Below the pieces are notes generated by a model. It had not been told where the DNA came from, made no database searches, and was given only the letters and a program-made list of their open reading frames with translations. Below are positions 1-6,468 of a DNA stretch of 6,821 nt, in pieces. A program made the position numbers and the translations under genes. Position 1 is the stretch's first letter; each line of letters opens with the position of its first letter. The stretch comes from an uncultured Planctomycetales bacterium (GTDB taxonomy: Bacteria > Planctomycetota > Planctomycetia > Pirellulales > S012-138): positions 1-6,821 of the forward strand of contig CALJLD010000297.1 of NCBI GenBank assembly GCA_937982665.1, given 5' to 3'.

Positions 1-75
1 CTCGCAAATAGTGCTTGATGTTTCTTCGCCCGCACTGCTCATGTGTCACACGCAACGGGGCACATCCACCAACGT

Positions 76-83
76 AGGAGAAG
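76..83 (+). promoter_or_regulatory. Ribosome binding site of the HARE-HTH gene
   Basis: AGGAGAAG lies with its AGGAG core 7 nt before the ATG at 88. It decides the start, since no comparable site precedes the in-frame ATG at 43. Confidence 0.75.
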
Positions 84-87
84 ACAC

Positions 88-423
88 ATGGCTACGAAGA
101 AGCGCACGACCAAGAAAGCTGCTCCCAAGAAGACCACAAAGCAGGCAACTCCGAAGAAAGCAACTAAGGCTCCCACCAAGAAGCCCGCGGCCACGAAGAA
201 GCTCAGCGCATTGGACGCAGCGGCAAAGGTTCTCACCGATTCCAAGCAATCTATGACCACCAAGGAGATGATCGAGCAGATGGCGGCGAAGAAACTGTGG
301 ACCAGCCCAGGCGGTGCGACCCCTCACGCCACGCTCTACAGCGCGATCCTGCGGGAGATCAACGCCAAGGGAAAAGACGCTCGGTTCAAGAAGACCGAAC
401 GAGGGAAGTTCGCCGAGGCCTAG
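88..423 (+). CDS. Lysine-rich HARE-HTH domain protein (histone H1-like)
   Basis: Predicted 111-aa DNA-binding protein. Residues 1-38 form a basic tail of Lys/Ala/Thr/Pro repeats (KKAAPKK, PKKATKAPTKKP) like the tails of histone H1. Residues 39-111 match the HARE-HTH winged-helix domain: a leading LSALDAAAKVL helix, then MTTKEMIEQMAAKKLW, then the typical TPHATLYSAILREI segment and a final F-KTERGKF strand. The family is known from ASXL/HB1 proteins, the RNA polymerase delta subunit and many bacterial proteins, and is linked to chromatin and DNA modification. The ATG at 88 is chosen over an in-frame upstream ATG at 43 because AGGAG (76-80) sits 7 nt before it and the tail begins there. A terminator follows 18 nt after the stop, so the gene is probably monocistronic. 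A nucleoid-compacting or regulatory role is inferred. Confidence 0.9.
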   Translation: MATKKRTTKKAAPKKTTKQATPKKATKAPTKKPAATKKLSALDAAAKVLTDSKQSMTTKEMIEQMAAKKLWTSPGGATPHATLYSAILREINAKGKDARFKKTERGKFAEA

Positions 424-441
424 CGGCCAGACTTCGCCCAC

Positions 442-474
442 AACGCCCCACGTTCGCCACGTCGGGGCGTTTTG
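442..474 (+). terminator. Intrinsic terminator of the HARE-HTH gene
   Basis: AACGCCCC (442-449) pairs perfectly with GGGGCGTT (464-471). The stem continues as ACGT/ACGT (450-453 with 459-462) past a one-base bulge at 463, closing on a five-base loop. The right arm runs into TTTTG. It lies just after the stop codon at 423. Confidence 0.85.
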
Positions 475-587
475 TCGTTCGTCGGAGGCCTTTTGCCAAT
501 TCTCCAATCAACGCGACACGGGCCAACGTCGCGGCACGTTTGCGCAATCGGTTTGCTAAACCTGTTGGGAGCGGTAGATTGAATGGG

Positions 588-602
588 TCCAACATCGTTG
601 GA
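588..602 (+). other. Short perfect hairpin before terminator 609-643
   Basis: TCCAAC (588-593) and GTTGGA (597-602) are perfect complements around a three-base ATC loop. It lies 6 nt upstream of the terminator at 609-643. A short stem followed by a terminator is a common small-RNA 3' architecture. Confidence 0.4.
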
Positions 603-608
603 TATTGC

Positions 609-643
609 CCGGTAAGGTCCCTGCCCCGCCTTGCCGGTTTTTT
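609..643 (+). terminator. Strong intrinsic terminator without an upstream gene
   Basis: CCGGTAAGG (609-617) pairs with CCTTGCCGG (629-637), nine pairs including one U-G wobble, with an 11-nt loop. Six T follow directly (638-643). This is a textbook plus-strand terminator, yet the nearest upstream gene ends at 423 and already has its own terminator, so it probably ends a separate short transcript. Confidence 0.8.
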
Positions 644-651
644 ATTGCGCT

Positions 652-662
652 GATAGCAGTGA
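652..662 (+). repeat. 11-nt direct repeat, copy 1
   Basis: GATAGCAGTGA, identical to 790-800. It lies 8 nt after the T-tract of the terminator at 609-643; copy 2 has the same relation to the next hairpin. The spacing between copies is 138 nt. Confidence 0.6.
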
Positions 663-742
663 TCCACCCTCAACCGCGCCTGAGACCACAGCCGATTTAG
701 TTCTAGGTTTGGTTTCCCCAAAGGAGACGCTGGTCTGTTCGG

Positions 743-784
743 ACCCCTTGCGCGGATGTTGTTTCAGCCGCGCGAGGGGTTTGT
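743..784 (+). terminator. Terminator-like hairpin with 13-bp stem
   Basis: ACCCCTTGCGCGG (743-755) pairs along its whole length with CCGCGCGAGGGGT (768-780), with one U-G wobble and a 12-nt loop. It is followed by TTGT, so the U-tract is short and interrupted. The preceding GGTCT (732-736) can pair instead with GGACC (741-745), which overlaps the left arm of the stem; that alternative fold would resemble an attenuator, but this is inference. Confidence 0.6.
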
Positions 785-789
785 CATGC

Positions 790-800
790 GATAGCAGTGA
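790..800 (+). repeat. 11-nt direct repeat, copy 2
   Basis: GATAGCAGTGA, the second copy of the element at 652-662. It starts 9 nt after the hairpin stem that ends at 780. Confidence 0.6.
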
Positions 801-896
801 AGCAAGTTTGCGATTTGGTGTCGGTGCGACGATATGTCATTAAGGTCGTCTACCTTCTGGCCTGTTCTCGCGCAATGGAATTGGCCACAGTCTCCC

Positions 897-925
897 CGGC
901 ATGGTGCTCCCCGCCATGCCGTTTT
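897..925 (+). terminator. Third terminator-like hairpin in the gene-poor region
   Basis: CGGCATGG (897-904) is the exact complement of CCATGCCG (914-921), extended by one U-G pair (905/913), with a 7-nt loop. TTTTCTT follows from 922. It lies about 140 nt after the previous hairpin and 70 nt before the next gene. Confidence 0.7.
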
Positions 926-995
926 CTTGCAACTTCCAAGGCGATTATTCTGTAATATAAGACATCTGGAATTTGCCAATCAGGAACCACCTAAA

Positions 996-1205
996 ATGTT
1001 CCGTGTGACCGACTCAATCAAAGTCGTCACGGATGACGGCAACGAGGTAGTTATCAAAGAACACACCTTCTTTCAGGGCGACACCCCTGGAATGCGGCAG
1101 TACCGCGCCTCGAATGGCGACGCCGCTAAGCGCATCTCGGCTGATGAGTTCGAGATCGCTGGCTTCGCAGGTGTAGTTCGAGCAAGACGCATCGTGGCTG
1201 CTTGA
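996..1205 (+). CDS. Small hypothetical protein, 69 aa
   Basis: No family recognised. The 69-aa product begins MFRVTDSIKVVTDDGNEVVI and looks like a compact beta-rich domain with balanced charges. It has no signal peptide or membrane segment, and ends in a basic Arg-rich strand (VVRARRIVAA). The ATG at 996 is supported by AGGA at 982-985, 10 nt upstream. The frame is open further upstream to 834, but that part runs through the hairpin at 897-925 and is not credible as protein. A longer open frame on the opposite strand (1073-1567) has a composition unlike a real protein. No terminator is seen after the stop. Confidence 0.65.
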   Translation: MFRVTDSIKVVTDDGNEVVIKEHTFFQGDTPGMRQYRASNGDAAKRISADEFEIAGFAGVVRARRIVAA

Positions 1206-1445
1206 CGGAACATCGAGCCTTGCGATTCTATGCTGGTGACAATCTTGCATCTGAATTCCTTTGGGAAGTCCGGGGCGATGGCCAGTTGCTGCGGGTGAAC
1301 ATGCCACATGCCGTTCCGATCAGCGCCATGCCGGGATGAAAAGGGGAATGATGCCGAGAAATGGCAAGCAATGCGCAGCAGTGTTATGATTGCGTCGCTA
1401 GAAAGCCGCAGACGCCGAGCGCGTTGCGTGGAATAAACGATCCTT

Positions 1446-2162
1446 ATGCTGCTAATCAGCGAAAACATCTTGATAAGACCGCGGACTACGTTGCTAATCA
1501 TCGCCTTGCTTGTACTAGGCTGCTCTGGCCCGGCCGATGATGATTCCGCGCGCGAACGTGCATCCATTGTTACGAATCAATGGGGAATGGATTTCGTTCT
1601 GATTCCAGCTTCCGGCAATGGTTGGAAGGAACATTGCGAATCTCACAATATTCTTTTCCAACCGATTTCGTCATTTTACATGCAGCGATCGGAACTTTCT
1701 CGGATGGAATTCGCCGCAGCATTCCCAGACAATCCTCACGTCAATTTACTGAACGAAGTTCATCCTTCGCAAACAATCCCGTCTTGGATCGACGCGGTTA
1801 GGTTGGCTCATACACTGTCTGCTAACGACTCCGTGTACGAATACCGCCTGCCGTCAGTCTCTGAATGGCGCTACGCGTACTACTTAATTCAGAAAGGTGC
1901 TACAGCTGGTATTGCGGACATGGCCGGCGAAAACTGGGAGTTTGCAGTCAAGGATAGAATGCCGACTACAGAGGCCGCTCGGAATGAGCATGATCCCTCT
2001 TTACAATCACAGAGCTTCGTACTTACAGGTTCTCCGCCCGACTACGAACGTTCGACATTTGCACAGTACGCCAGCCCGACTCCCGTGACCGGGGATGATG
2101 CAATCGATGAATACACAGGCGTGAGATTGGTGCTCGTTCCCAATTTGGCCGACGCTCCGTGA
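1446..2162 (+). CDS. Lipoprotein with reduced FGE-sulfatase (SUMF1-like) domain
   Basis: 238-aa predicted lipoprotein. Residues 1-25 are a type II signal peptide: Arg at 11 and 13, hydrophobic core 15-24, then VLGC with the lipidated Cys at 26. The mature part carries landmarks of the formylglycine-generating-enzyme fold: GMDFVLIPA (47-55), the helix after SFYMQRSELSRMEF, IPSWIDAVRLAHTL (111-124) in place of the usual 'VSWDDA' helix, YRLPSVSEWRYAY (133-145, the 'RLPTEAEWEYA' motif), VLTGS (192-196) where 'LRGGS' is expected, and a final TGVRLVLVP (224-232). The only Cys besides Cys26 is Cys64, so the Cys pair of true FGE is missing and enzyme activity is unlikely; a binding or structural role on the periplasmic face is inferred. 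FGE-fold paralogues are abundant in planctomycetes. The start is uncertain: a TTG at 1470 would give a more typical short signal peptide, and the ribosome binding site is weak. Confidence 0.8.
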   Translation: MLLISENILIRPRTTLLIIALLVLGCSGPADDDSARERASIVTNQWGMDFVLIPASGNGWKEHCESHNILFQPISSFYMQRSELSRMEFAAAFPDNPHVNLLNEVHPSQTIPSWIDAVRLAHTLSANDSVYEYRLPSVSEWRYAYYLIQKGATAGIADMAGENWEFAVKDRMPTTEAARNEHDPSLQSQSFVLTGSPPDYERSTFAQYASPTPVTGDDAIDEYTGVRLVLVPNLADAP

Positions 2163-2332
2163 ATCGACACTCCGTAGTACATCGACCGACACAGGCGATG
2201 CGCAGCAACTGCGAGGTTGCTAAGTTGATAGCGCCTCAAGAGTCACAGTCCCGCGGGAAGCCACTGCAGGCACTACGTGACACTTTAGTTGAGCCGATCA
2301 GAATATGTGGGGAGTTAGAGGCAAGAGTGGGT

Positions 2333-2354
2333 CGCAAAGATGACAAGCTTTGCG
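2333..2354. other. Perfect 7-bp hairpin between convergent genes
   Basis: CGCAAAG (2333-2339) and CTTTGCG (2348-2354) flank an 8-nt loop in the space between the lipoprotein gene and the GH62 gene, which converge. There is no T-tract on either side, so it is at best a weak bidirectional terminator. Nothing else is recognised in the 240 bp between the two stop codons. Confidence 0.35.
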
Positions 2355-2402
2355 CGGCTACGCTTCAACTGCTTCGTCGTCACGTGGCAACATGAAACAA
2401 GC

Positions 2403-3464
2403 CTAGCGATCACGATTCTCGAGTGGATGGGACTGAGCTTCGAGGATGCCTAACTGCCACCCTATTTGACCATAAGGTTGCCCGGCGTACTCTTGGTCGC
2501 TTGCGCCTTGGAACACGAACTGGAGCGAATCCAGTTCAATCGTAAGCTTCTGGTCGTACCCCACACGGATCAGCTCACCGTGGCTGTAGGATGTCGTCCA
2601 CGACTCGTCTTGATTGATGATGTTCTGGGCAGAAGCAAACGGTTTGTCGTAGCTTGACGCAATTGGTTTCCATTCTCCCTCAAGTGATTCCGCCATGAAT
2701 GCTTTATAGTATCGCCGCCCTCGGCCTTGAGCTTCAACAACTGTGAGGAATTGCTGCTCGCCTTCAATCGCGTACGTGTGACTTGCTTCAAATATGTCCG
2801 CTTGAAGCGCAACGACTGGTTTGGTCCAACCTTGATCAGGAAACTTCTCGATTGGCGTTTTCGCGCGCCACATCCGCCCATCGAGCGAACTGTAGAACAA
2901 GTAAGCTGTCGTCGCGTCGCAGATCACCCAGTAGTCTAGTCCCGCCGGCGTACCCTCCGGAACGGAATACAGCGGCTCAGGCAACGTCCAGTCATCGGGC
3001 TTGGTGATGTCGTCATTCGTTGAGAAGCACGGCCCATATTTTAACCCCCGGCTTGAGTCCTCGGCCTGGTAGACCAGATACCATTTCTCGTGTGGCTCAA
3101 AGTAGAAGACTTGAGGAGCGCCGTGATATCCCGTGGTCAATTCCAAAATTGTCCAATCGGCATCCTTCGCGGTGGTCCATTCCTTGAATCGCAAGTAGCC
3201 GATCCGAATGCGCCCGTCTCCCTGCCTGTCTTTGCGCAGCGAACAGAAGAGATGCCAATCATTGTTGTACCGGACGATGCTTGGATCCTTGACCGATACC
3301 CACGGATGCTCGGACTCCGGGAGTCGCATCTCGTCGACGCTGAGGATGGGATCCGCACTGACTCGCCATGAGAAAACAGCGCTTTGATTTTCCTGCGAAA
3401 CAGCGCGGCTAGCGCAGAATCCAAGGAGCATGGTGAAAAGCAGGTTCAATCGTGGCGTGACCAT
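2403..3464 (-). CDS. Secreted GH62 alpha-L-arabinofuranosidase
   Basis: 353-aa exported enzyme expected to release arabinose side chains from arabinoxylan or arabinan. Residues 1-23 are a Sec signal peptide (MVTPRLNLLFTMLLGFCASR, then A-V-S before Gln24). The rest is one GH62 five-bladed propeller: WVSVKDPSIV (55-64, Asp60 as likely general base), FYFEPHEKWYLVYQ (120-133), GLDYWVICD (175-183, Asp177 as likely pKa-tuning residue), IFEASHTYAIEG (224-235, Glu226 as likely general acid), QGRGRRYYKAF (246-256), SYSHGELIRVGYDQ (292-305) and LQFVFQG (314-320). Catalytic roles are assigned by family analogy. No carbohydrate-binding module is attached. The ATG at 3464 is chosen over the in-frame ATG at 3515 because GAAGG sits 8 nt before it and it gives a clean signal peptide. 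It lies 63 nt downstream of the methyltransferase gene on the same strand. Confidence 0.9.
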   Translation of the reverse strand: MVTPRLNLLFTMLLGFCASRAVSQENQSAVFSWRVSADPILSVDEMRLPESEHPWVSVKDPSIVRYNNDWHLFCSLRKDRQGDGRIRIGYLRFKEWTTAKDADWTILELTTGYHGAPQVFYFEPHEKWYLVYQAEDSSRGLKYGPCFSTNDDITKPDDWTLPEPLYSVPEGTPAGLDYWVICDATTAYLFYSSLDGRMWRAKTPIEKFPDQGWTKPVVALQADIFEASHTYAIEGEQQFLTVVEAQGRGRRYYKAFMAESLEGEWKPIASSYDKPFASAQNIINQDESWTTSYSHGELIRVGYDQKLTIELDSLQFVFQGASDQEYAGQPYGQIGWQLGILEAQSHPLENRDR

Positions 3465-3527
3465 CAACCTTGCCTTCAATTGTGGAAAGAGGTGTCGCGC
3501 CAATTGTATGACCATTCCGGTTGTAAG

Positions 3528-4850
3528 TCATTTACCTTTGATTCGCTTCGCTTTTTTCCCGCGGAAATGCTCGTAGCGCTGCACAACGACGTCCGCGTAC
3601 GCGCAATCGAGTTCCATCAGGTAGGCACTACGTCCGGTTTGCTCCGCCGCGATGAGCGTTGAGCCGCTACCGCCGAACAAGTCCAAGACATTCTCACCCG
3701 GTTTGGATGAGTACTGGATGGCACGCACGGCCAGTTCGGCTGGCTTCTCCGTGAGATGAATCATCTTTGCTTGGCTGACCTTCTTGACGTGCCACAGGTC
3801 GGAAGCATTGTTCGGTCCGTAGAATTTGTGGGCCGCGCCTTCCTTCCATCCGTAGTATGCAATCTCGAACGCGCCCATGTAGTCCTTGCGCGTTAGGACC
3901 GGGTGCTGCTTATCCCAGATGATGCCCTGTGAAAAGTACAAGCCATTCTTTTTCAGGAACGGTGGATAATTGCCGAGGTTGCCATAGCCACCCCAGATGT
4001 AGAACGAACTGCCCGGTTGAAGGACGCGCGCAATGTTCCCAAACCAAGCGTCAAGCAACTTGTCGAATTCTTCGTCGGTCAAATAGTCGTTCTTGAGCGG
4101 TCGGTCCTTCGCGCGCATCTTCATGGAAGTTGGATTCGCCTTCTCCGGATGTCGTGCGAGATCGAATTGCTTGTGATTGTTCTTCTTCGTGGGTTTCTTG
4201 TTGGGGTTGGAGAACGATGACAATCCAGCGCTGATAGCGTTATTGCTGCGCGGTTCAACTTTGACGTTGTAAGGCGGATCCGTGTTCACGAGATGAACCT
4301 TCGCGCCATCGAGCAGTCTGTCCACGTCTTCCGGCTTAGAACTGTCACCACAGAGCAAACGATGGTTGCCGAGAATCCACAGGTCGCCGAGCTTGGTGAC
4401 AGGATCATCAGGTGGTTCGGGAACCGCGTCCGGATCTGTCAGCCCCTCTTCCACATCGTTTCCAAACAGTTTGGCCAGTTCGTCTTCACCGAATCCCAGC
4501 AGGTCGATGTCGAAGTCGAGGTCTTTCAAGCCCGACAGTTCTAGCGCCAGCAGTTCATGATTCCAGTCAGACAGAGATGCCGATTGGTTGTCCGCGATTC
4601 GGTACGCCTTGATCTGCTCGGGTGTTAACCCGGTTGCGACATGCACTGGAACCTTTGCCATGTCGAGCTTCTGAGCAGCCTTGTATCGCGTGTGGCCGAC
4701 AACGATCACGCCCACTTCATCTACAACCAGTGGCTGCCGGAAACCAAACTCCTTGATGGAAGCTGCCACGGCATCCACGGCTTGATCATTGACGCGTGGG
4801 TTCTTGTCGTAGGGCTTGATGCGGTCGAGTGACCAGAGCGTTGTTTTCAT
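3528..4850 (-). CDS. ParB-domain DNA methyltransferase (orphan, DPPY type)
   Basis: 440-aa two-domain protein. Residues 1-90 are a ParB/sulfiredoxin-like domain (IKPYDKNPRVN at 11-21, GFRQPLVVD at 36-44, VVGHTRYKAAQKL at 50-62, YRIADNQSA at 83-91). Residues 155-430 are an S-adenosylmethionine-dependent N4/N6 DNA methylase: LLCGDS (165-170), catalytic DPPY (191-194), HLTEKP (365-370) and the cofactor loop VLDLFGGSGSTLIAAE (388-403). DPPY before the FxGxG loop is the beta-class order, and DPPY (not SPPY) favours N6-adenine, though this is not decisive. A Lys-rich stretch (200-250) probably belongs to target recognition. ParB-methylase fusions are common in phages and mobile elements and usually lack a partner nuclease; none is visible here. 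The ATG at 4850 begins the conserved ParB domain; the open frame to 4970 adds non-conserved sequence. AAGG lies 11 nt before the ATG. Confidence 0.92.
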   Translation of the reverse strand: MKTTLWSLDRIKPYDKNPRVNDQAVDAVAASIKEFGFRQPLVVDEVGVIVVGHTRYKAAQKLDMAKVPVHVATGLTPEQIKAYRIADNQSASLSDWNHELLALELSGLKDLDFDIDLLGFGEDELAKLFGNDVEEGLTDPDAVPEPPDDPVTKLGDLWILGNHRLLCGDSSKPEDVDRLLDGAKVHLVNTDPPYNVKVEPRSNNAISAGLSSFSNPNKKPTKKNNHKQFDLARHPEKANPTSMKMRAKDRPLKNDYLTDEEFDKLLDAWFGNIARVLQPGSSFYIWGGYGNLGNYPPFLKKNGLYFSQGIIWDKQHPVLTRKDYMGAFEIAYYGWKEGAAHKFYGPNNASDLWHVKKVSQAKMIHLTEKPAELAVRAIQYSSKPGENVLDLFGGSGSTLIAAEQTGRSAYLMELDCAYADVVVQRYEHFRGKKAKRIKGK

Positions 4851-5108
4851 AGCGGAGCGCACCTTGTGCACGAGGTTCGTGCTGGCGGGCTCCGAGATGC
4901 GGAGTGCGGCTCTTACAAGCGGCGGGCCGAGGCGCCAGGATGCCAGGGCCACTGACTTTGCACATGGCACGATGAGACACTTCGCCCCACTTCGTGTAGT
5001 GCTCTACCAAGAAATTGTACGGTTTTTGAGTGTAGAAGTAAAAAGCTGCGCGAATCATAGTACCCGAGCGGGGCTTACAACACATCGCACCTGTAGAGGG
5101 CATACGCA
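4851..5108. promoter_or_regulatory. Divergent promoter region, methyltransferase / DeoRC-like gene
   Basis: This 258-bp gap separates two divergent genes, so both promoters should lie here. I could not identify a convincing -35/-10 pair on either strand. CACTTCG is repeated at 4978-4984 and 4988-4994, ten bases apart (one helical turn), which could be an operator; this is inference. AGAGGG at 5095-5100 is the ribosome binding site of the downstream gene. Confidence 0.45.
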
Positions 5109-6467
5109 ATGATTCGAGATCGACTAAATCGCGCCTGGTCCTTCCTAAAGGCGTTCGGCACTTCCCGCTTTGGAATCTTTGTACTAACCAACCTGGGCGT
5201 ATTGACGGCTGCACTGACGCTCACGTTGTTCGCCAACTACTATGGGGGGCAATTCGCGCAGGTATTGGGGACATACCTAGCGCTGATCTCCATTACGGTT
5301 GCGCTAATCGCGACCATACTACAGACATTTGCTCTTAAGAGCATCGCCAAATGGGTGGAGAAAGTCACATTCAATGATGTAACCCTCCAAATATTCTCAG
5401 AGATCCAGCGCAAGGACACGCTAAGCCGACGAATGCGATCTGGAGAAGTGCCCATCAAGCAGCAAATCGCGCAAGCCTTGATGAACATGCCTGTAGAGCT
5501 TGGAAATAAACAAGAAACTTCGAATGCATTTGCTCAGATGTTTCTTGAGCAGAACATTTTCGTCGAATCTGGCTCGACATACGCGTACATCGCCCTCGAG
5601 CTTCGCAAATACTTAGACGAAAACCCGCGAAGCGCGGATAGCGTGGCGAAGCATGTTTTCACAAACAACATACTCGCATACATGGCGCTGATCTTCCAGC
5701 GACAATGTCGCTTGTGGTTGTATCCCGGGACGCCGTCCGGAAAGTATGGTGCAACATTTGGACAAAGTTACATACCGCGCGATGATAACTTTTTTGGGAA
5801 TTCAAAGAAGCCTAGTAGTATCAACGAAATCGAGTTGCGGGACTTCCTAAATGGGGGGTGTATTCCTGGCAGAACGGATGATAGCGCATCGCACAAATCT
5901 GCCAAGCAAACACGCGTGTCAAAGAGCGTTCGCGACTCGACATGCGTAGACATCATATTTATGGCGATTTCGCGATTACATCTTGCTCGGGGACCACATG
6001 TAGGCAGTGAAGAGAATGCGTCTTTCAAAAGAGGCTTGCTTAGCTATGCGAAAGACCAAAACGTGCCGGTTGTGATCATGATTGACTGGTCTAAGGTCGA
6101 GGAGGAAGATGCCCATTTCGACGGCAAACGTTGCGTTGCCATTTATCCTGATACGGAAAACACGACGCAGTTTGGGGACTTTGTGTCGGACATCGACAAA
6201 GGAAATGTCTTTCTCTTAGTCGGATACGATGGAGCGCGGATTCCCCCGAAGGTAGCTGCCCTTGAGGAAAAAATCGCCCAGATAAACGCGAATGGAGATG
6301 TCGGTGTCATGTGCCGCGAAGTGAGCGGTTATCCAATTTCGCTTGTGGCTGTCTTTGCAGCTCATGAATCTAGAGTCACGACCGGGACGCTCGGTGTTCA
6401 CCTGCAGAGTATTCTCGCACTACGTGCCGGAAAGGCCACGAAAGAGGCGACGAGCGATGAGGCATGA
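5109..6467 (+). CDS. Membrane-anchored DeoR sensor-domain (DeoRC/ISOCOT-like) protein
   Basis: 452-aa protein; I know no named family with this layout. Two membrane helices (about 22-44 and 50-77) are followed by a domain that reads like the ligand-binding half of DeoR repressors: IFVESGST (150-157, for 'IFLDSGTT'), HVFTNNI (182-188), LWLYPGT (202-208, the 'LLGG' strand), VDIIFMAISRLHLARGPHVG (280-299, for 'DIAFLGADGI...G'), EENASFKRGLLSYA (301-314) and VVIMIDWSKV (321-330, for 'VVLADSSKF'). The phosphosugar-pocket signature residues thus look retained. There is no helix-turn-helix. Residues 220-278 are an insertion, and 335-452 form an extra C-terminal region of unknown fold. The ATG has AGAGGG 8 nt upstream. 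A role as membrane-bound sensor or effector of a sugar-phosphate or nucleotide-like ligand is inferred. The gene runs divergently from the methyltransferase and ends 1 nt from a convergent small gene. Confidence 0.8.
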   Translation: MIRDRLNRAWSFLKAFGTSRFGIFVLTNLGVLTAALTLTLFANYYGGQFAQVLGTYLALISITVALIATILQTFALKSIAKWVEKVTFNDVTLQIFSEIQRKDTLSRRMRSGEVPIKQQIAQALMNMPVELGNKQETSNAFAQMFLEQNIFVESGSTYAYIALELRKYLDENPRSADSVAKHVFTNNILAYMALIFQRQCRLWLYPGTPSGKYGATFGQSYIPRDDNFFGNSKKPSSINEIELRDFLNGGCIPGRTDDSASHKSAKQTRVSKSVRDSTCVDIIFMAISRLHLARGPHVGSEENASFKRGLLSYAKDQNVPVVIMIDWSKVEEEDAHFDGKRCVAIYPDTENTTQFGDFVSDIDKGNVFLLVGYDGARIPPKVAALEEKIAQINANGDVGVMCREVSGYPISLVAVFAAHESRVTTGTLGVHLQSILALRAGKATKEATSDEA

Positions 6468-6468
6468 C

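Larger units (their letters stand above)
475..995. other. Gene-poor region with serial hairpins
   Basis: About 520 bp with no convincing protein gene. Several reading frames stay open here on both strands, but none has a good ribosome binding site, a recognisable domain or protein-like composition. What stands out is structure: a 6-bp hairpin at 588-602, three terminator-like hairpins (609-643, 743-784, 897-925) and the 11-mer GATAGCAGTGA at 652 and 790. The simplest reading is a run of small non-coding RNAs on the plus strand, each ending in its own terminator, but no promoters could be assigned with confidence. Confidence 0.5.

Noticed and set aside
521..603. Possible tRNA-Ser(GCT) or tRNA remnant around GGTTTGCTAAACC (550-562)
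   Set aside because: The anticodon-like loop is suggestive, but the five-pair stem contains a mismatch and a wobble, there is no GTTCGAATC-type T-arm downstream, and I could find no acceptor stem. Probably a coincidental hairpin.
386..721. 111-codon open frame on the minus strand, plus other open frames across 297-979
   Set aside because: Arg/Pro-rich low-complexity translations, no ribosome binding sites, and they run through terminator hairpins.
946..961. Possible -10 promoter element (TAATAT, 953-958) for the 69-aa gene with TTGCAA (927-932) as -35
   Set aside because: The spacer would be 20 nt, too long for a standard promoter, so the match is not convincing.
1073..1567. 164-codon open frame on the minus strand
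   Set aside because: It covers the antisense of two better-supported plus-strand genes, and its composition is not protein-like.
3465..3515. Longer start for the GH62 gene at 3515
   Set aside because: It would put 17 residues ahead of a good signal peptide; the ATG at 3464 has the better ribosome binding site.
4851..4970. N-terminal extension of the methyltransferase to an ATG at 4970
   Set aside because: The extra 40 residues are not part of the ParB domain, and MKTTLWSLDRIKPYDKNPR at 4850 is a typical start for this family.
4786..5214. 142-codon minus-strand frame across the divergent promoter region
   Set aside because: It overlaps the starts of two well-supported genes and lacks recognisable domains.
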